In this document: one piece after another, positions 17,158-26,069 of the stretch
Layout of the letters: every line of letters begins with the position of its first letter
Numbering within the stretch: position 1 is the first letter of the stretch
Assembly: GCA_913061095.1 (NCBI GenBank)
Contig: CAJXVM010000010.1
Coordinates: 62,001 to 126,000 of the forward strand
DNA: 64,000 nucleotides
Source of the DNA: an uncultured Ignavibacteria bacterium
Lineage (GTDB): Bacteria > Bacteroidota > Ignavibacteria > SZUA-365
Reading direction: 5' to 3'
Made by a program: the position numbers and the translations under genes
The notes under the pieces: model-generated
What the model was told of the DNA's origin: nothing
The model's database searches: none
What the model saw: only the letters and a program-made list of their open reading frames with translations

Positions 17158-18038
17158 CGCAGACCGCGCTCGGACACGGTCATGGACGGGATGTTGCGAA
17201 TTTCCGTGAGCCGTTTCAGGATGGCGATGCCGACAAGAATGATATCGGCGCGGCCGGGATCCACGCGCATTGCGTTCACGATGTCATCGTGGCTGAGCTG
17301 CTTGAACTGATCAAAGCGCTCCTGGATCATGTTCCGTGTCAGCTCGAATCCGGCGACTTTTTCCCTGTCATATTCCGCGAGTTCCTGTTCGACGGCCGCA
17401 AGTGTCGTGACCGTGCCGGCAACACCGACGAAGGTCGTTTCCACGGGATTGAACACCGGATATGCATCCAGCGCACCGTCGATGTGTCTGACCAGCCGAT
17501 CGAGCTCGTCGTTGCGGGGAGGGGTGTGATGCAGGTACTTTTCCGTCAGACGCACACAGCCGATATCCACGCTCTTCCGTTCGAGAATATGAAAGCCTTT
17601 CCCGAGCGTCAGTTCCGTGCTGCCGCCGCCGATATCCAGCACGGCATACTGGCCGGAGCGGTCCGAGAATCCCGATATCGCTCCACCATAAGTCCACAGC
17701 GCCTCCTCATCTCCACTCAGGATCTCAATCTCGAGACCGAACTGCCTGTACATGTAGTCGAGGTATTCGTCGCCATTTTTCGCATCGCGCAGCGCACTCG
17801 TGCCCGTAGCCAGAACGACATCCGCATGCTCCCGCTCGATGACATCGAGATACTCGCGGAGGAAGCGCTCACTGCGTGTGAATGCGTCCCATTCGATCGC
17901 TCCCGTTTTATCCACGCCTCGTCCGACGCGGGCCACGACCTGCCGGTCAGTTACAACGCGCAGTGAACCGTCATCATCGATATCCGCGATGAGCATGAGC
18001 ATGGTGTTCGTGCCGATATCGATGCTGGCGGCTCTCAT
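17100..18038 (-). CDS. Ppx/GppA family exopolyphosphatase / pppGpp phosphohydrolase
   Basis: Hydrolyses terminal phosphates of polyphosphate or converts pppGpp to ppGpp; the two activities cannot be told apart here. The 312-residue protein covers the two actin-like lobes only: 'ASIDIGTNTMLMLIADI' (phosphate 1 loop), 'ATSALRDAKN', 'LDIGGGSTELTLG' (phosphate 2), 'VGVAGTVTTLAAV' and 'VSERGLRYGIV'. It lacks the C-terminal HD-like domain of long GppA/Ppx. The start at 18038 (MRAASID) overlaps the prmA stop as ATGA and has AAGGAGG just upstream; an upstream start at 18071 would lie within prmA and is rejected. The 3' end overlaps the cysteine desulfurase gene. Confidence 0.93.
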   Translation of the reverse strand: MRAASIDIGTNTMLMLIADIDDDGSLRVVTDRQVVARVGRGVDKTGAIEWDAFTRSERFLREYLDVIEREHADVVLATGTSALRDAKNGDEYLDYMYRQFGLEIEILSGDEEALWTYGGAISGFSDRSGQYAVLDIGGGSTELTLGKGFHILERKSVDIGCVRLTEKYLHHTPPRNDELDRLVRHIDGALDAYPVFNPVETTFVGVAGTVTTLAAVEQELAEYDREKVAGFELTRNMIQERFDQFKQLSHDDIVNAMRVDPGRADIILVGIAILKRLTEIRNIPSMTVSERGLRYGIVMREWERRLEGPAIS

Positions 18039-18880
18039 ATATCCTCCTTGCGGGCCGCGATGGCGGACCATTCATCCTCGGTGATTTCTTCATCGACGTG
18101 CAGGCGAAGCTGCTCCAGCGCGAGGTGAATGTCACGCGCATCCCATTCGTAAAAGCCGGAGAGAATGATCCGTCCTCCGGGATTCAGATGGACATCGAAA
18201 CGCGGCAGCATCTGCAGGTTGTCGATTTTCGTGATGTTTGAGAGAATGACATCGAACGTGCCTTCCACATTTTCGATGGATCCCTGCCCGAGCAGCACGC
18301 GGTCGGCCACACCGTTGCGCTGCGCGTTTTCCAGTGCGTTGTCGTAGGACCATTCGTCGGTGTCGAGCCCTTCAGCCAGCATGGCGCCGAGGCGCACCGC
18401 GGCAATGGCGAGCACACCCGTTCCCGTCCCCATGTCGAGAACGCGGTCGCCGGCACGCACATGTCTCTCGAGCAGACGAAGCATGAGGCGCGTCGTGGCG
18501 TGATACCCTGTCCCGAACGACATCTTGGGATCGATGGTGATGATCATGCTGCCGGACGGTGCGTCGACCGTTTTCCAGGAAGGAGCGATGAACAGGTGGT
18601 CACTCACCTGAATGGGCTCGATACTCTGCTCCCACAGCTCGTTCCAGTTTTCCTTCGCGATTTCCTCGCGTTCGAACGTCGGGGAGATGCCGTCGCGTTC
18701 ACAGGCACTGCGGAAGGCGCTCTCGCTGCGTTCCCAGGCGTCACAGTCAAAATAGACTTCCCACCAGTGCTCCTCCTCGAGGAAACCGAGCGGGTCATAC
18801 GCGATCATGCGTGCCTGGAGATCCGAGGCATCTGCTGTCTGGGGGAAGCGGAGGCGGACGAACATTTCACTGGATCTCAT
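18035..18880 (-). CDS. prmA: Ribosomal protein L11 methyltransferase-like SAM-dependent enzyme
   Basis: Trimethylates ribosomal protein L11 using S-adenosylmethionine. The 281-residue protein has the PrmA N-terminal substrate domain (~1-90: 'GFLEEEHWWEVYF', 'ENWNELWEQSIEPIQV') and the methyltransferase fold with 'PKMSFGTGYHATTRLML', motif I 'VLDMGTGTGVLAIAA', 'GLDTDEWSYDNALENAQ' and 'DVILSNI' (motif IV, NxxxN-like). Start at 18880 has GGAG six bases upstream and overlaps the M28 gene by 14 bases; a second ATG at 18865 is possible, while the long open frame to 19033 lies inside the M28 gene. It sits between an M28-family gene and ppx/gppA in one overlapping transcript. Confidence 0.92.
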   Translation of the reverse strand: MRSSEMFVRLRFPQTADASDLQARMIAYDPLGFLEEEHWWEVYFDCDAWERSESAFRSACERDGISPTFEREEIAKENWNELWEQSIEPIQVSDHLFIAPSWKTVDAPSGSMIITIDPKMSFGTGYHATTRLMLRLLERHVRAGDRVLDMGTGTGVLAIAAVRLGAMLAEGLDTDEWSYDNALENAQRNGVADRVLLGQGSIENVEGTFDVILSNITKIDNLQMLPRFDVHLNPGGRIILSGFYEWDARDIHLALEQLRLHVDEEITEDEWSAIAARKEDI

Positions 18881-19901
18881 GATGCTCCGTGGTATGCATG
18901 CCGAAAATGACGGAGAGAAGGAGCTGCCCCACGTCGGAGAGCGGAGCGGGGGAACACTGCGACGGAAGATCATCGAGCGTGTGCCAGTACTGACGGCGGG
19001 GATCACTCGTATTCTGCCCGACAAGCTCCGCATCGACGATATTGATCGTCTTTATTCCCGCCACGGTATTGAGCGGAACGTGGTCATCGTATATCCCCGA
19101 GTGCGACCGCCGCACGAATCGCGTCAGGCCCTGCTGCTCGGCTGCATCCCATACCATGGTCAGCACATCGCTCGCATACCGGCGCGAGAATTCCTCCATG
19201 GGAAACACGGCCTCGCGATCACCGACGAGGTCAAGCAGGATGCCAAACATCGGGAGGGGATGAGAAGGATCCAGACTCGCAGCGTAGTACTTCGAACCGA
19301 GACAGAACATGGATTCATCGCCTTCGCGGCCGTAATCCTCACCATCGAACAGGATGATGTCGACACCGACGGGAGGGGAATGTTCCACAAGCACCTCCGC
19401 GAGATGCAGCAGCACCGCGACGGCGCTCGCACCGTCGTTCGCGCCCGGGACAGGCCGTAACGCGCGGTCAGGATCGGGTTCGCGGTCCGCGGTCGGACGT
19501 GAATCCCAGTGCGCCGCCAGAAGAATCCGCTGCTTCGCGCCGGGATTGATTTGAGCGATGACATTTGTCAGGGGGAGTGTCTCTCCCTCGTAGCCGGGGA
19601 ATTCGAAGGACTGCAGTTCGGTGTCGATGCCGAGGGAGTCGAAGAAGGAACGGAAGAACTGGAGACAGTCCGCGTGCGCCTCAGTCCCGGGGACGCGCGG
19701 TCCGAAGGCGACCTGACGCTCGAGCAGGGCGAAGGCGCGGTCGCCGGAATACGAAGGGATTGAAGCGGGAACGGAATACGACGGTATCATGGGGGTACGG
19801 TTTTCCGGAGTGTTGTCTCGGCATGAGCACAGCAGCATCGATGAAAGAACCGCGGTGATGATCGATGTTGCAACCAGGTGTTGTGTGCTCATGCGCCTCA
19901 T
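18867..19901 (-). CDS. M28-family zinc lipoprotein, probable glutaminyl-peptide cyclotransferase
   Basis: Zinc-dependent M28-fold enzyme. N terminus is a lipoprotein signal (lipobox 'LLCSC' at ~22-27), so it should be anchored in the envelope. Metal and catalytic motifs: 'LLAAHWDSRP', 'GANDGASAVA', 'ILFDGEDYG', 'LLDLVGD', 'SGIYDDHVPLN' and 'YWHTLDD'. The 'DDHVP' and 'WHT' pattern with C-terminal 'CSP.SL..VGQLLL' fits the glutaminyl cyclase-like branch (forms N-terminal pyroglutamate) better than classical aminopeptidases; this is inference. Several exported proteins encoded nearby have Gln at the mature N terminus, the substrate such an enzyme needs. First gene of an overlapping transcript with prmA and ppx/gppA. 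A start at 19892 is also possible, since the promoter-like site ends at 19906. Confidence 0.82.
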   Translation of the reverse strand: MRRMSTQHLVATSIITAVLSSMLLCSCRDNTPENRTPMIPSYSVPASIPSYSGDRAFALLERQVAFGPRVPGTEAHADCLQFFRSFFDSLGIDTELQSFEFPGYEGETLPLTNVIAQINPGAKQRILLAAHWDSRPTADREPDPDRALRPVPGANDGASAVAVLLHLAEVLVEHSPPVGVDIILFDGEDYGREGDESMFCLGSKYYAASLDPSHPLPMFGILLDLVGDREAVFPMEEFSRRYASDVLTMVWDAAEQQGLTRFVRRSHSGIYDDHVPLNTVAGIKTINIVDAELVGQNTSDPRRQYWHTLDDLPSQCSPAPLSDVGQLLLSVIFGMHTTEHHEIQ

Positions 19902-19905
19902 TGCG

Positions 19906-19935
19906 GAAAACTACGGAAGTTTCTTTCGGCGACAA
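19906..19935 (-). promoter_or_regulatory. Promoter-like site overlapping a terminator
   Basis: On the minus strand TTTTTTG (its TTG at 19935-19933), 19 bases, TAGTTTTC (19913-19906). The T run is the tail of the terminator of the upstream protease gene. Transcripts would start near 19900, giving almost no leader for the M28 gene. Confidence 0.5.
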
Positions 19936-19981
19936 AAAAGCGACCGCCGCAGCGTATCACGGAGGATTGACTGCGGCGGTC
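19934..19981 (-). terminator. Rho-independent terminator of the M36-like protease gene
   Basis: On the minus strand GACCGCCGCAG (19981-19971) pairs with CTGCGGCGGTC (19952-19942), 11 bp, followed by GC and six T (19939-19934). It begins 27 bases after the protease stop codon. Confidence 0.88.
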
Positions 19982-20007
19982 GGAAATCAGCTGAATGCGG
20001 GCTGCTG

Positions 20008-23000
20008 TTATTCGAGCAGCATCATCTTGCGTGTCAGGCGCTGATCGCCGTGGCGCAACTCGTAGAGGTAGAGTCCGCTCGGAAGATCCGACGCGTCGAA
20101 GACAATCGTGTGGGCGCCGGCATCCATGCGGGCATCGACCAGCCTTCGCACGACGTCACCGAGGCTGTTGTAGACGGTGAGCGTGACGTCGCCGCTTTCC
20201 GGGAGCGTATAGCTGATGCGCGTGCTCGGATTGAAGGGATTCGGATAGTTCTGATCGAGCGCAAGTGCAGTCGGTACTGCGCTGCGATCTTCAACACTTA
20301 CCAGCGACTGATTGATGTCGAGGATCTCGAAATCATCCAGCGCGGCTTCTACCAGTGAGCCCGGTTCGTCATCGGATGCGCGGAAGAACACCTTGAACTT
20401 GTCGGTTGGCTCGACGTAGCTGCGAAGGATGAATATTTTGGCCTTCCAGGACGCATCCGTCTGACGGGTTCGTTCGAGATTGGTCCATGTGAGACCTCCG
20501 TCGGATGAAGCGCGCACCAGCCAGTAATCCTGGCCGGGTTCCGCACCGGCATCGTTACTGTACCAGCGGTAGTAGCGCAGCACCGGCTGCGTCATGGCAC
20601 TGATATCGTAATTCGCAGTATTCAGCTGCGTCATGCCGTCATCGACATCATTCTCGCCGAGCCCGGCACCCCGGCGGGCGTTTCCGGTCACCCAGCATTT
20701 ATCGAGACCCTCACCCGGAGTGTGGTCCTCGTTCGGCTGCACGTACGGCACTTCGCCTTCACTTCCGAGCTGGGTATTCCAGGTGCCGACGGGAACGTCA
20801 CGTTCCCATTCGCCGCTGGTCCCGTCACTGGCCACCTGCCAGCCGTCACTGTTCTCCGCGTCGTGGAAGTACTTGCGCTCGAACCCGACCAGGAAGAGGT
20901 AGTCACTTTCCGGAGCGTTCAGCGGTTCCTGGAGGCTTGAACCGTAATTGTCGAAGGCTTCCATGTAATAGCGAACGATCGAACCGGCCGGCTGCGGCGG
21001 CAGGGACGCGGTAAACGTCTCAGTCGCAATGTCGTACTCCCCGATCACGCGCTCCGAGGTCGTCCAGTTATCAGTGGAGTAGATGACGTCCACCTGACTG
21101 ATGAAAAGGTTTTCCTCATCGATATTGCCGGAGATGCGCGCCGTGCCCGTCACCTCGTACGGTTCGGTGACCGAATTCTGGTCGCTGACGCCGTTGTGGA
21201 TGACGAGAATCGCCGAACCCGGGATCCCGTGTGCCTGGAAGGCTTCAATAATAGCTTCGCTGTTGGGCGTTCCGTTTGAGAGATCGCCGTCGTCGTCGTC
21301 CGCGACGAGAAACTCGATGAAATAGTCCGCAAGCGCCTCGCCAAGGGCGACGGCATCAGGCACGCCGTACATGGCGTCGTGGTAGAGGCGAGCGGTGCGC
21401 TCAAGCCCGATGGCCTCGCGCACATCCCACACCGCGCCGGTGAGAATCATGCCATCGGTATGGATCTGGCCGCTGACATTTTCCGGGTAGCGCAGTTCGT
21501 TGTCGGAGTTGCGGATCGTGCCGCCGTTCGGGTTCAGCAGCGCTTCGGCCTTCATGAAACCAACGCCGATGCGCGGATCGTCACGCAGCAGATTTGTGGT
21601 CATGTCGGCGATGGCTTCCTTCAATGCGCCGTTGACCGGACCGCGTCCGATAAGTTTCTGCGTCAGCCAGATGTGAATGCCGTGTCCCATCTCATGGTGA
21701 ATCACCGATGAAATTTCACCCGTGTTGCCGCACTGACTGCTCTCGCGGAAAAAATTCACACCGCGACCGTCGAAAAATGCATTGCACTGATCGTTGATCT
21801 CAACGAGTCCGGGGATCTGAGCGTCCAGGCGGCTGTTGTTCGCAGACGGATCGAGTGCGCGCGAGAAATCCCGCACGAGGTTCATGTGGTAGAAGGTATT
21901 CCGTTCGGATGCGATACTGTTCGAATCGTCCCAGACGATTTCGATGTTTTGATCAGCAGCGACGGTCTGCGTCAGATAGGCGTTCGACGGGTCTCCGCCG
22001 CGGGAGGTGTCATCACGGAAAACGCGCGCATACGGACCGGTTAGCTGTGCTACCAGCTGTCCTGTACTGTTCGATCCGAGATCTGCGGTAAAACGTCCGT
22101 CAGCGTCAGTGGTGTACATCTTGCCGTCCACCCACACGTACGCATTCATCAGAGGCAGTGTCTGCTCGTCGAGTGTCCATGATTCAGGGTAGACCTTGAT
22201 CATGACGCGGCCGTCGACGACGTTTGCGCTCGCGTTCGGCCCGCCGCCGCCGTGGAAATGCGTGATCAGGTCATGACGCCAGACGATGTTTCCTTCGTGT
22301 GCGTCGACGTAGGTGTCCCAGAGCTCATCATGTCCGTTCCGAACCTGGAAATTGTAGACGAGACGGTACGTGATGTGGTCGGTGTACTTGACCGGAAGAA
22401 TATAAAGCTCACCGCCTTCGATATTGTCGTTGGCAGGAGTATAGGGAAGACCGGCTTTGGCGAACTCCCGCGCGGCCATGCGCGAAACCGTCGGAGTGGT
22501 CTCAACGTCGATGCGGGGATGGAAATCACTGCCGAACATGAATACGCGGCCGTCTTCGCTGATGCGCAGATCGACATAGGAATTCAGCACATCGATGCCG
22601 TCATACACCTGAATATATTTCTGGTAGGCCTTGCCCCTGATGATTTCGGAGTAGAGCAGACGCAGGTTTTTCTCGCTGATGTTCAGCGTGCCGGCATGTT
22701 CCGCGAGGAACTGCTTTCCGGCCTGCGGGGCATTGAGCAGATTGATGCTCCGGTAGCCGCTGATCGGAATACCTGACCCCCATGCACGGTGCGGCGTTCC
22801 GCGCAGGGCGTCGTACCGAAACGTCCAGTCGGGATTGCCGTTGATGAAATTCCTGAATCCGCGATGGGCTTTGGAAAGCGACATGCTTTCCTGCAGCTTC
22901 TGCTGCGTGAGGATGACCTGTTCCTCCGGCAGGGGAACGGCAATTCCTTCGTCACTGTGATGATTGTGCTGTCCTGCAGCGCCCGTCGCAAACAGGGCGG

Positions 23001-23031
23001 TGAACAGGACTGTCATTAGCAGATTTCGCAT
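20008..23031 (-). CDS. FTP-domain zinc metalloprotease (M36/fungalysin-like) with T9SS sorting domain
   Basis: Secreted gluzincin-type peptidase, 1007 residues. Signal peptide ends AAG before Q21. An FTP-type inhibitory propeptide spans ~40-200 ('LYSEIIRGKAYQKYIQVYDGIDVLNSYV'-like core, here ~125-150). The catalytic domain (~350-600) has H446-E-M-G-H450 with E472 in 'LKEAIADM' as likely third zinc ligand. Beta-sandwich modules follow (~610-920), including an immune-inhibitor/MAM-like region 'FEIDDF'-type ('EAALDDFEILDI'). The last ~85 residues are the T9SS tail ('LDQNYPNPFNPSTRIS' ... 'LPSGLYLYELRHG'). Likely extracellular or surface proteolysis for nutrition. GAGG precedes the ATG and a strong terminator follows, so it is a monocistronic unit. 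Confidence 0.9.
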   Translation of the reverse strand: MRNLLMTVLFTALFATGAAGQHNHHSDEGIAVPLPEEQVILTQQKLQESMSLSKAHRGFRNFINGNPDWTFRYDALRGTPHRAWGSGIPISGYRSINLLNAPQAGKQFLAEHAGTLNISEKNLRLLYSEIIRGKAYQKYIQVYDGIDVLNSYVDLRISEDGRVFMFGSDFHPRIDVETTPTVSRMAAREFAKAGLPYTPANDNIEGGELYILPVKYTDHITYRLVYNFQVRNGHDELWDTYVDAHEGNIVWRHDLITHFHGGGGPNASANVVDGRVMIKVYPESWTLDEQTLPLMNAYVWVDGKMYTTDADGRFTADLGSNSTGQLVAQLTGPYARVFRDDTSRGGDPSNAYLTQTVAADQNIEIVWDDSNSIASERNTFYHMNLVRDFSRALDPSANNSRLDAQIPGLVEINDQCNAFFDGRGVNFFRESSQCGNTGEISSVIHHEMGHGIHIWLTQKLIGRGPVNGALKEAIADMTTNLLRDDPRIGVGFMKAEALLNPNGGTIRNSDNELRYPENVSGQIHTDGMILTGAVWDVREAIGLERTARLYHDAMYGVPDAVALGEALADYFIEFLVADDDDGDLSNGTPNSEAIIEAFQAHGIPGSAILVIHNGVSDQNSVTEPYEVTGTARISGNIDEENLFISQVDVIYSTDNWTTSERVIGEYDIATETFTASLPPQPAGSIVRYYMEAFDNYGSSLQEPLNAPESDYLFLVGFERKYFHDAENSDGWQVASDGTSGEWERDVPVGTWNTQLGSEGEVPYVQPNEDHTPGEGLDKCWVTGNARRGAGLGENDVDDGMTQLNTANYDISAMTQPVLRYYRWYSNDAGAEPGQDYWLVRASSDGGLTWTNLERTRQTDASWKAKIFILRSYVEPTDKFKVFFRASDDEPGSLVEAALDDFEILDINQSLVSVEDRSAVPTALALDQNYPNPFNPSTRISYTLPESGDVTLTVYNSLGDVVRRLVDARMDAGAHTIVFDASDLPSGLYLYELRHGDQRLTRKMMLLE

Positions 23032-23220
23032 ACATATCCTCGTGAACGTGTGGTTTTTGGCGGGCCGCAGGGGCTTGCAGGGAATGACACCGAAATCATG
23101 TGTCTGGTTACCGTCTTCAGCAAATCCTCGGCTTTCGTCTACACATATATGATGAATTTCTTCGCAATATGATTCAAAAACAAGTCAGGAGTCCGTCCCG
23201 GTTCCGCGAAAAGGAGTCAT

Positions 23221-24270
23221 TCAGTCATCCCCATTCAGGCGCGTGGATGAAAAGTGTCCATTCGCCTGATGCAGCGACGAGAGCGAAAACTCCACATCCT
23301 CCCAGTGCCAGCAGGCGGAAGCGTGCTGCTCGAGGACTTGCTTCAGCGGCGGTTGGTGCAGCACGCAGGTTTCCGTCGCATACGCACAGCGGGAATGGAA
23401 ATTGCAGCCGGCCGGGTAATGTGTCGGACGTGGAACCTGCCCCGGGATGATCGACAATCGTTCTTTCGGCGCATGGAACGCGGGGATTGACGCAAGGAGT
23501 CCCGCCGTGTAGGGATGACGGGGGTGGTGAAAAATGTTATGCACGGTACCGCATTCCACGATATGCGACGCGTACATGATGGCGACGCGGTCGCATACTT
23601 CCGCGACTACACCGAGATCGTGCGTGATGAGAAGGACAGTCATCCCCATGTCTTTGCGGAGATTGTTTATCAGACGCAGCACCTGTGCCTGAACGGTCAC
23701 GTCGATGGCCGTCGTGGGTTCATCGAGAATCAGGATACTCGGATTGGCCACCAGTCCCATCGCGATCAATGCGCGCTGGCGCATACCGCCGGAGAGCTGA
23801 TGCGGGTAGGATGTCATCGTCACATGCGGATCGGAAATCCCGACACGGGCGAGCATGTCGACGGACTGTGCATAGGCATCCGACCAGCTCTTGTCCTGGT
23901 GGTAGAGCAGGGTTTCCGTCAGCTGGTCACCGATCGTGAATACAGGGTTCAGCGAGGTCATGGCCTCCTGGAAGACCATACCGATCTCATTGCCGCGCAC
24001 ATCGCGCATTTCGCGCTCGCTGAGCCGGAGAAGGTCGCGCCCGTCAAAGATGATTTCTCCGCCGGTGATGCTTCCGGGGGGACGAATCAGACGCATGATG
24101 GAAAGCGCACTTACCGTTTTCCCGCAGCCGGATTCACCGACGAGTCCGAGTGTTTCACCTTTCCGGAGATGGAAGGAGATTCCGTCGACGGCATTGGCGC
24201 TGCCTTCGTCGGTGTCGAATGTAGTGGTGAGGTTTCGGACGTCGAGAACCGGGCTGTTTTCCTGCTTCAT
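23221..24270 (-). CDS. Oligopeptide/dipeptide ABC transporter ATP-binding protein (DppD/OppD type)
   Basis: Cytoplasmic ATPase that powers import of peptides or nickel-like solutes. The 349-residue protein has Walker A 'GESGCGKT', Q-loop '[20 protein letters not shown]', signature 'LSGGMRQR', Walker B '[12 protein letters not shown]', H-loop 'LLITHD', and the C-terminal oligopeptide extension '[19 protein letters not shown]' with the Cys cluster 'CNFHSRC..A...C' that can bind an Fe-S cluster in DppD-type subunits. The ATG at 24270 ([11 protein letters not shown]) is used; the open frame to 24450 would run over the divergent carboxyltransferase start region. No permease or binding-protein gene is next to it, so it is an orphan ATPase in this window. 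Confidence 0.93.
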   Translation of the reverse strand: MKQENSPVLDVRNLTTTFDTDEGSANAVDGISFHLRKGETLGLVGESGCGKTVSALSIMRLIRPPGSITGGEIIFDGRDLLRLSEREMRDVRGNEIGMVFQEAMTSLNPVFTIGDQLTETLLYHQDKSWSDAYAQSVDMLARVGISDPHVTMTSYPHQLSGGMRQRALIAMGLVANPSILILDEPTTAIDVTVQAQVLRLINNLRKDMGMTVLLITHDLGVVAEVCDRVAIMYASHIVECGTVHNIFHHPRHPYTAGLLASIPAFHAPKERLSIIPGQVPRPTHYPAGCNFHSRCAYATETCVLHQPPLKQVLEQHASACWHWEDVEFSLSSLHQANGHFSSTRLNGDD

Positions 24271-24353
24271 GCATGCATCCGGTGGGCAGGATTGAATTAT
24301 CATGAAAGATACTGCGATCGCCTGCAACAGACAACTGCAGCTCTGCCTCCGGA

Positions 24354-24385
24354 TTTGTGTCCCCGCCGGGGGTGATGTATTTTCC
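24354..24385 (+). promoter_or_regulatory. Bacteroidetes-type promoter upstream of the carboxyltransferase gene
   Basis: TTTG (24354-24357), 20 bases, TATTTTCC (24378-24385), 28 bases before the ATG. Confidence 0.55.
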
Positions 24386-24413
24386 TCCTGTGTTCCACAG
24401 CCGCAGCGATTCC

Positions 24414-26066
24414 ATGAGCGCAGATCAGATCTCCACCCGCAGCGAAGCATTTCTCGTCAACGAGGATTTCATGAAAAACATGCTTCGCGTGCTGCATGCC
24501 CGCGAACAGCAGGTGCAAATGGGTGGGGGAGAGAAAGCCATCGCCCGTCATCACGACCGTGGGAAGATGACCGCGCGTGAGCGCATCGATGCCCTGCTGG
24601 ATGAGGACAGCACGTTTCTGGAAATCGGCCTTTTCACCGCCTGGGAAATGTACGAGGAGTATGGCGGGGCGCCGTCGGCCGGCACCGTATTCGGTATCGG
24701 GAAGATCCACGGCCGTGACTGCGTCATTGTCGCCAACGACGCCACGGTCAAGGCGGGAGCATGGTTTCCCATCACCTGCAAGAAGAATCTCCGAGCGCAG
24801 GAAATCGCCATTGAGAACCGTCTGCCGATCATCTACCTCGTGGATTCGGCGGGGGTCTTTCTTCCCATGCAGGATGAAATTTTTCCGGACAAGGAGCATT
24901 TCGGCCGAATTTTCCGCAACAACGCGGTGATGTCTTCGATGGGCATCCCCCAGATCGCTGCCATCATGGGGTACTGTGTCGCCGGCGGAGCGTATCTGCC
25001 CATCATGAGCGATGAAGCGCTGATCGTCGAGAACACCGGCACGGTGTTTCTCGCCGGGGCGCACCTGGTGAAGGCTGCCATCGGTGAAAACATCGACAAC
25101 GAGGCACTCGGCGGAGCACGCGTGCACAGCGAAATCAGCGGCGTCACCGATTACCGCATGCCCGACGATCCGACGGCACTGCAGACCATACGTGACCTCG
25201 TCTCGAAACTCGGCGCCCGGGATCATGCCGGCTTTGACCGCATCGCATCTGTCGCGCCACGTCGTCCCGCGTCAGACCTCTACGGTCTCATGCCGAAGGA
25301 TCGCTCGAAGCCCTACGACACCCATGAACTGCTTTCCTGCATTGTCGACGACAACGAGTTTGTCGAGTACAAGGCGGATTACGGTCGATCTGTGGTCTGC
25401 GCATACGCCCGTATCGACGGCTGGGCCGTGGGCGTCGTCGCGAATCAGCGGAATATTGTCAGGGACGGAAAGGGGGAAATGCAGATCGGAGGCGTGATCT
25501 ACAGCGACAGCGCAGACAAGGCGACCCGCTTTATCCTGAACTGCAACCAGAAGCGCATCCCGCTGGTGTTCCTGCAGGATGTCACGGGCTTTATGATCGG
25601 CAGCCGCGCCGAACATGGCGGGATCATCAAGGACGGTGCAAAAATGGTCAACGCCGTGGCGAACTCCGTCGTTCCGAAAATCACCATCATCACTGGCAAC
25701 AGCTACGGGGCCGGCAACTACGCCATGTGCGGCAAGGCCTACGATCCGCGCTTCATCTTCGCCTGGCCGACGGCGCAGATCGCTGTGATGGGAGGCGCGC
25801 AGTCGAGCCGCACGCTGCTCGAGATCCGCATCGGACAGATGAAAAAGGCCGGGAAGGAAATCAGCAAGGAAGATCAGGAGGCGATGCTGCGCGAGATTCA
25901 TGACCGCTATGACAGTCAGATGAGTCCGTATTACGCCGCCGCGCGCCTGTGGGTGGACGGTATCATCGATCCCGCGCATACGAGGGAGGTCATCTCCGGC
26001 TGCATTGAGATCGCGGACAACAATCCCGATGTTCCTCAGTTCAATCCCGGCGTCATCCAGACATGA
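24414..26066 (+). CDS. Acyl-CoA carboxylase carboxyltransferase subunit (methylcrotonyl-CoA carboxylase beta type)
   Basis: Transfers the carboxyl group from carboxybiotin to an acyl-CoA. The 550-residue protein has both crotonase-like halves: N-half 'ARERIDALLDEDSTFLEIG', 'VDSAGVFLPMQDEIFPD..HFGRIF', 'MGYCVAGGAYLPIMSDE' and C-half 'VANQRNI', 'DVTGFMIGS..E..GIIKDGAKMV', 'SYGAGNYAMCGKAYDPRF'. The 'FLPMQ.E.FPD..HFGRIF' segment is typical of methylcrotonyl-CoA carboxylase beta (leucine breakdown) rather than propionyl-CoA carboxylase, but geranyl-CoA or other acyl-CoA substrates cannot be excluded. No carboxylase subunit is adjacent; one lies 36 kb away at 62273. Start 24414 is preferred over 24357, which lies on the promoter-like site. 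Confidence 0.92.
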   Translation: MSADQISTRSEAFLVNEDFMKNMLRVLHAREQQVQMGGGEKAIARHHDRGKMTARERIDALLDEDSTFLEIGLFTAWEMYEEYGGAPSAGTVFGIGKIHGRDCVIVANDATVKAGAWFPITCKKNLRAQEIAIENRLPIIYLVDSAGVFLPMQDEIFPDKEHFGRIFRNNAVMSSMGIPQIAAIMGYCVAGGAYLPIMSDEALIVENTGTVFLAGAHLVKAAIGENIDNEALGGARVHSEISGVTDYRMPDDPTALQTIRDLVSKLGARDHAGFDRIASVAPRRPASDLYGLMPKDRSKPYDTHELLSCIVDDNEFVEYKADYGRSVVCAYARIDGWAVGVVANQRNIVRDGKGEMQIGGVIYSDSADKATRFILNCNQKRIPLVFLQDVTGFMIGSRAEHGGIIKDGAKMVNAVANSVVPKITIITGNSYGAGNYAMCGKAYDPRFIFAWPTAQIAVMGGAQSSRTLLEIRIGQMKKAGKEISKEDQEAMLREIHDRYDSQMSPYYAAARLWVDGIIDPAHTREVISGCIEIADNNPDVPQFNPGVIQT

Positions 26067-26069
26067 GCC

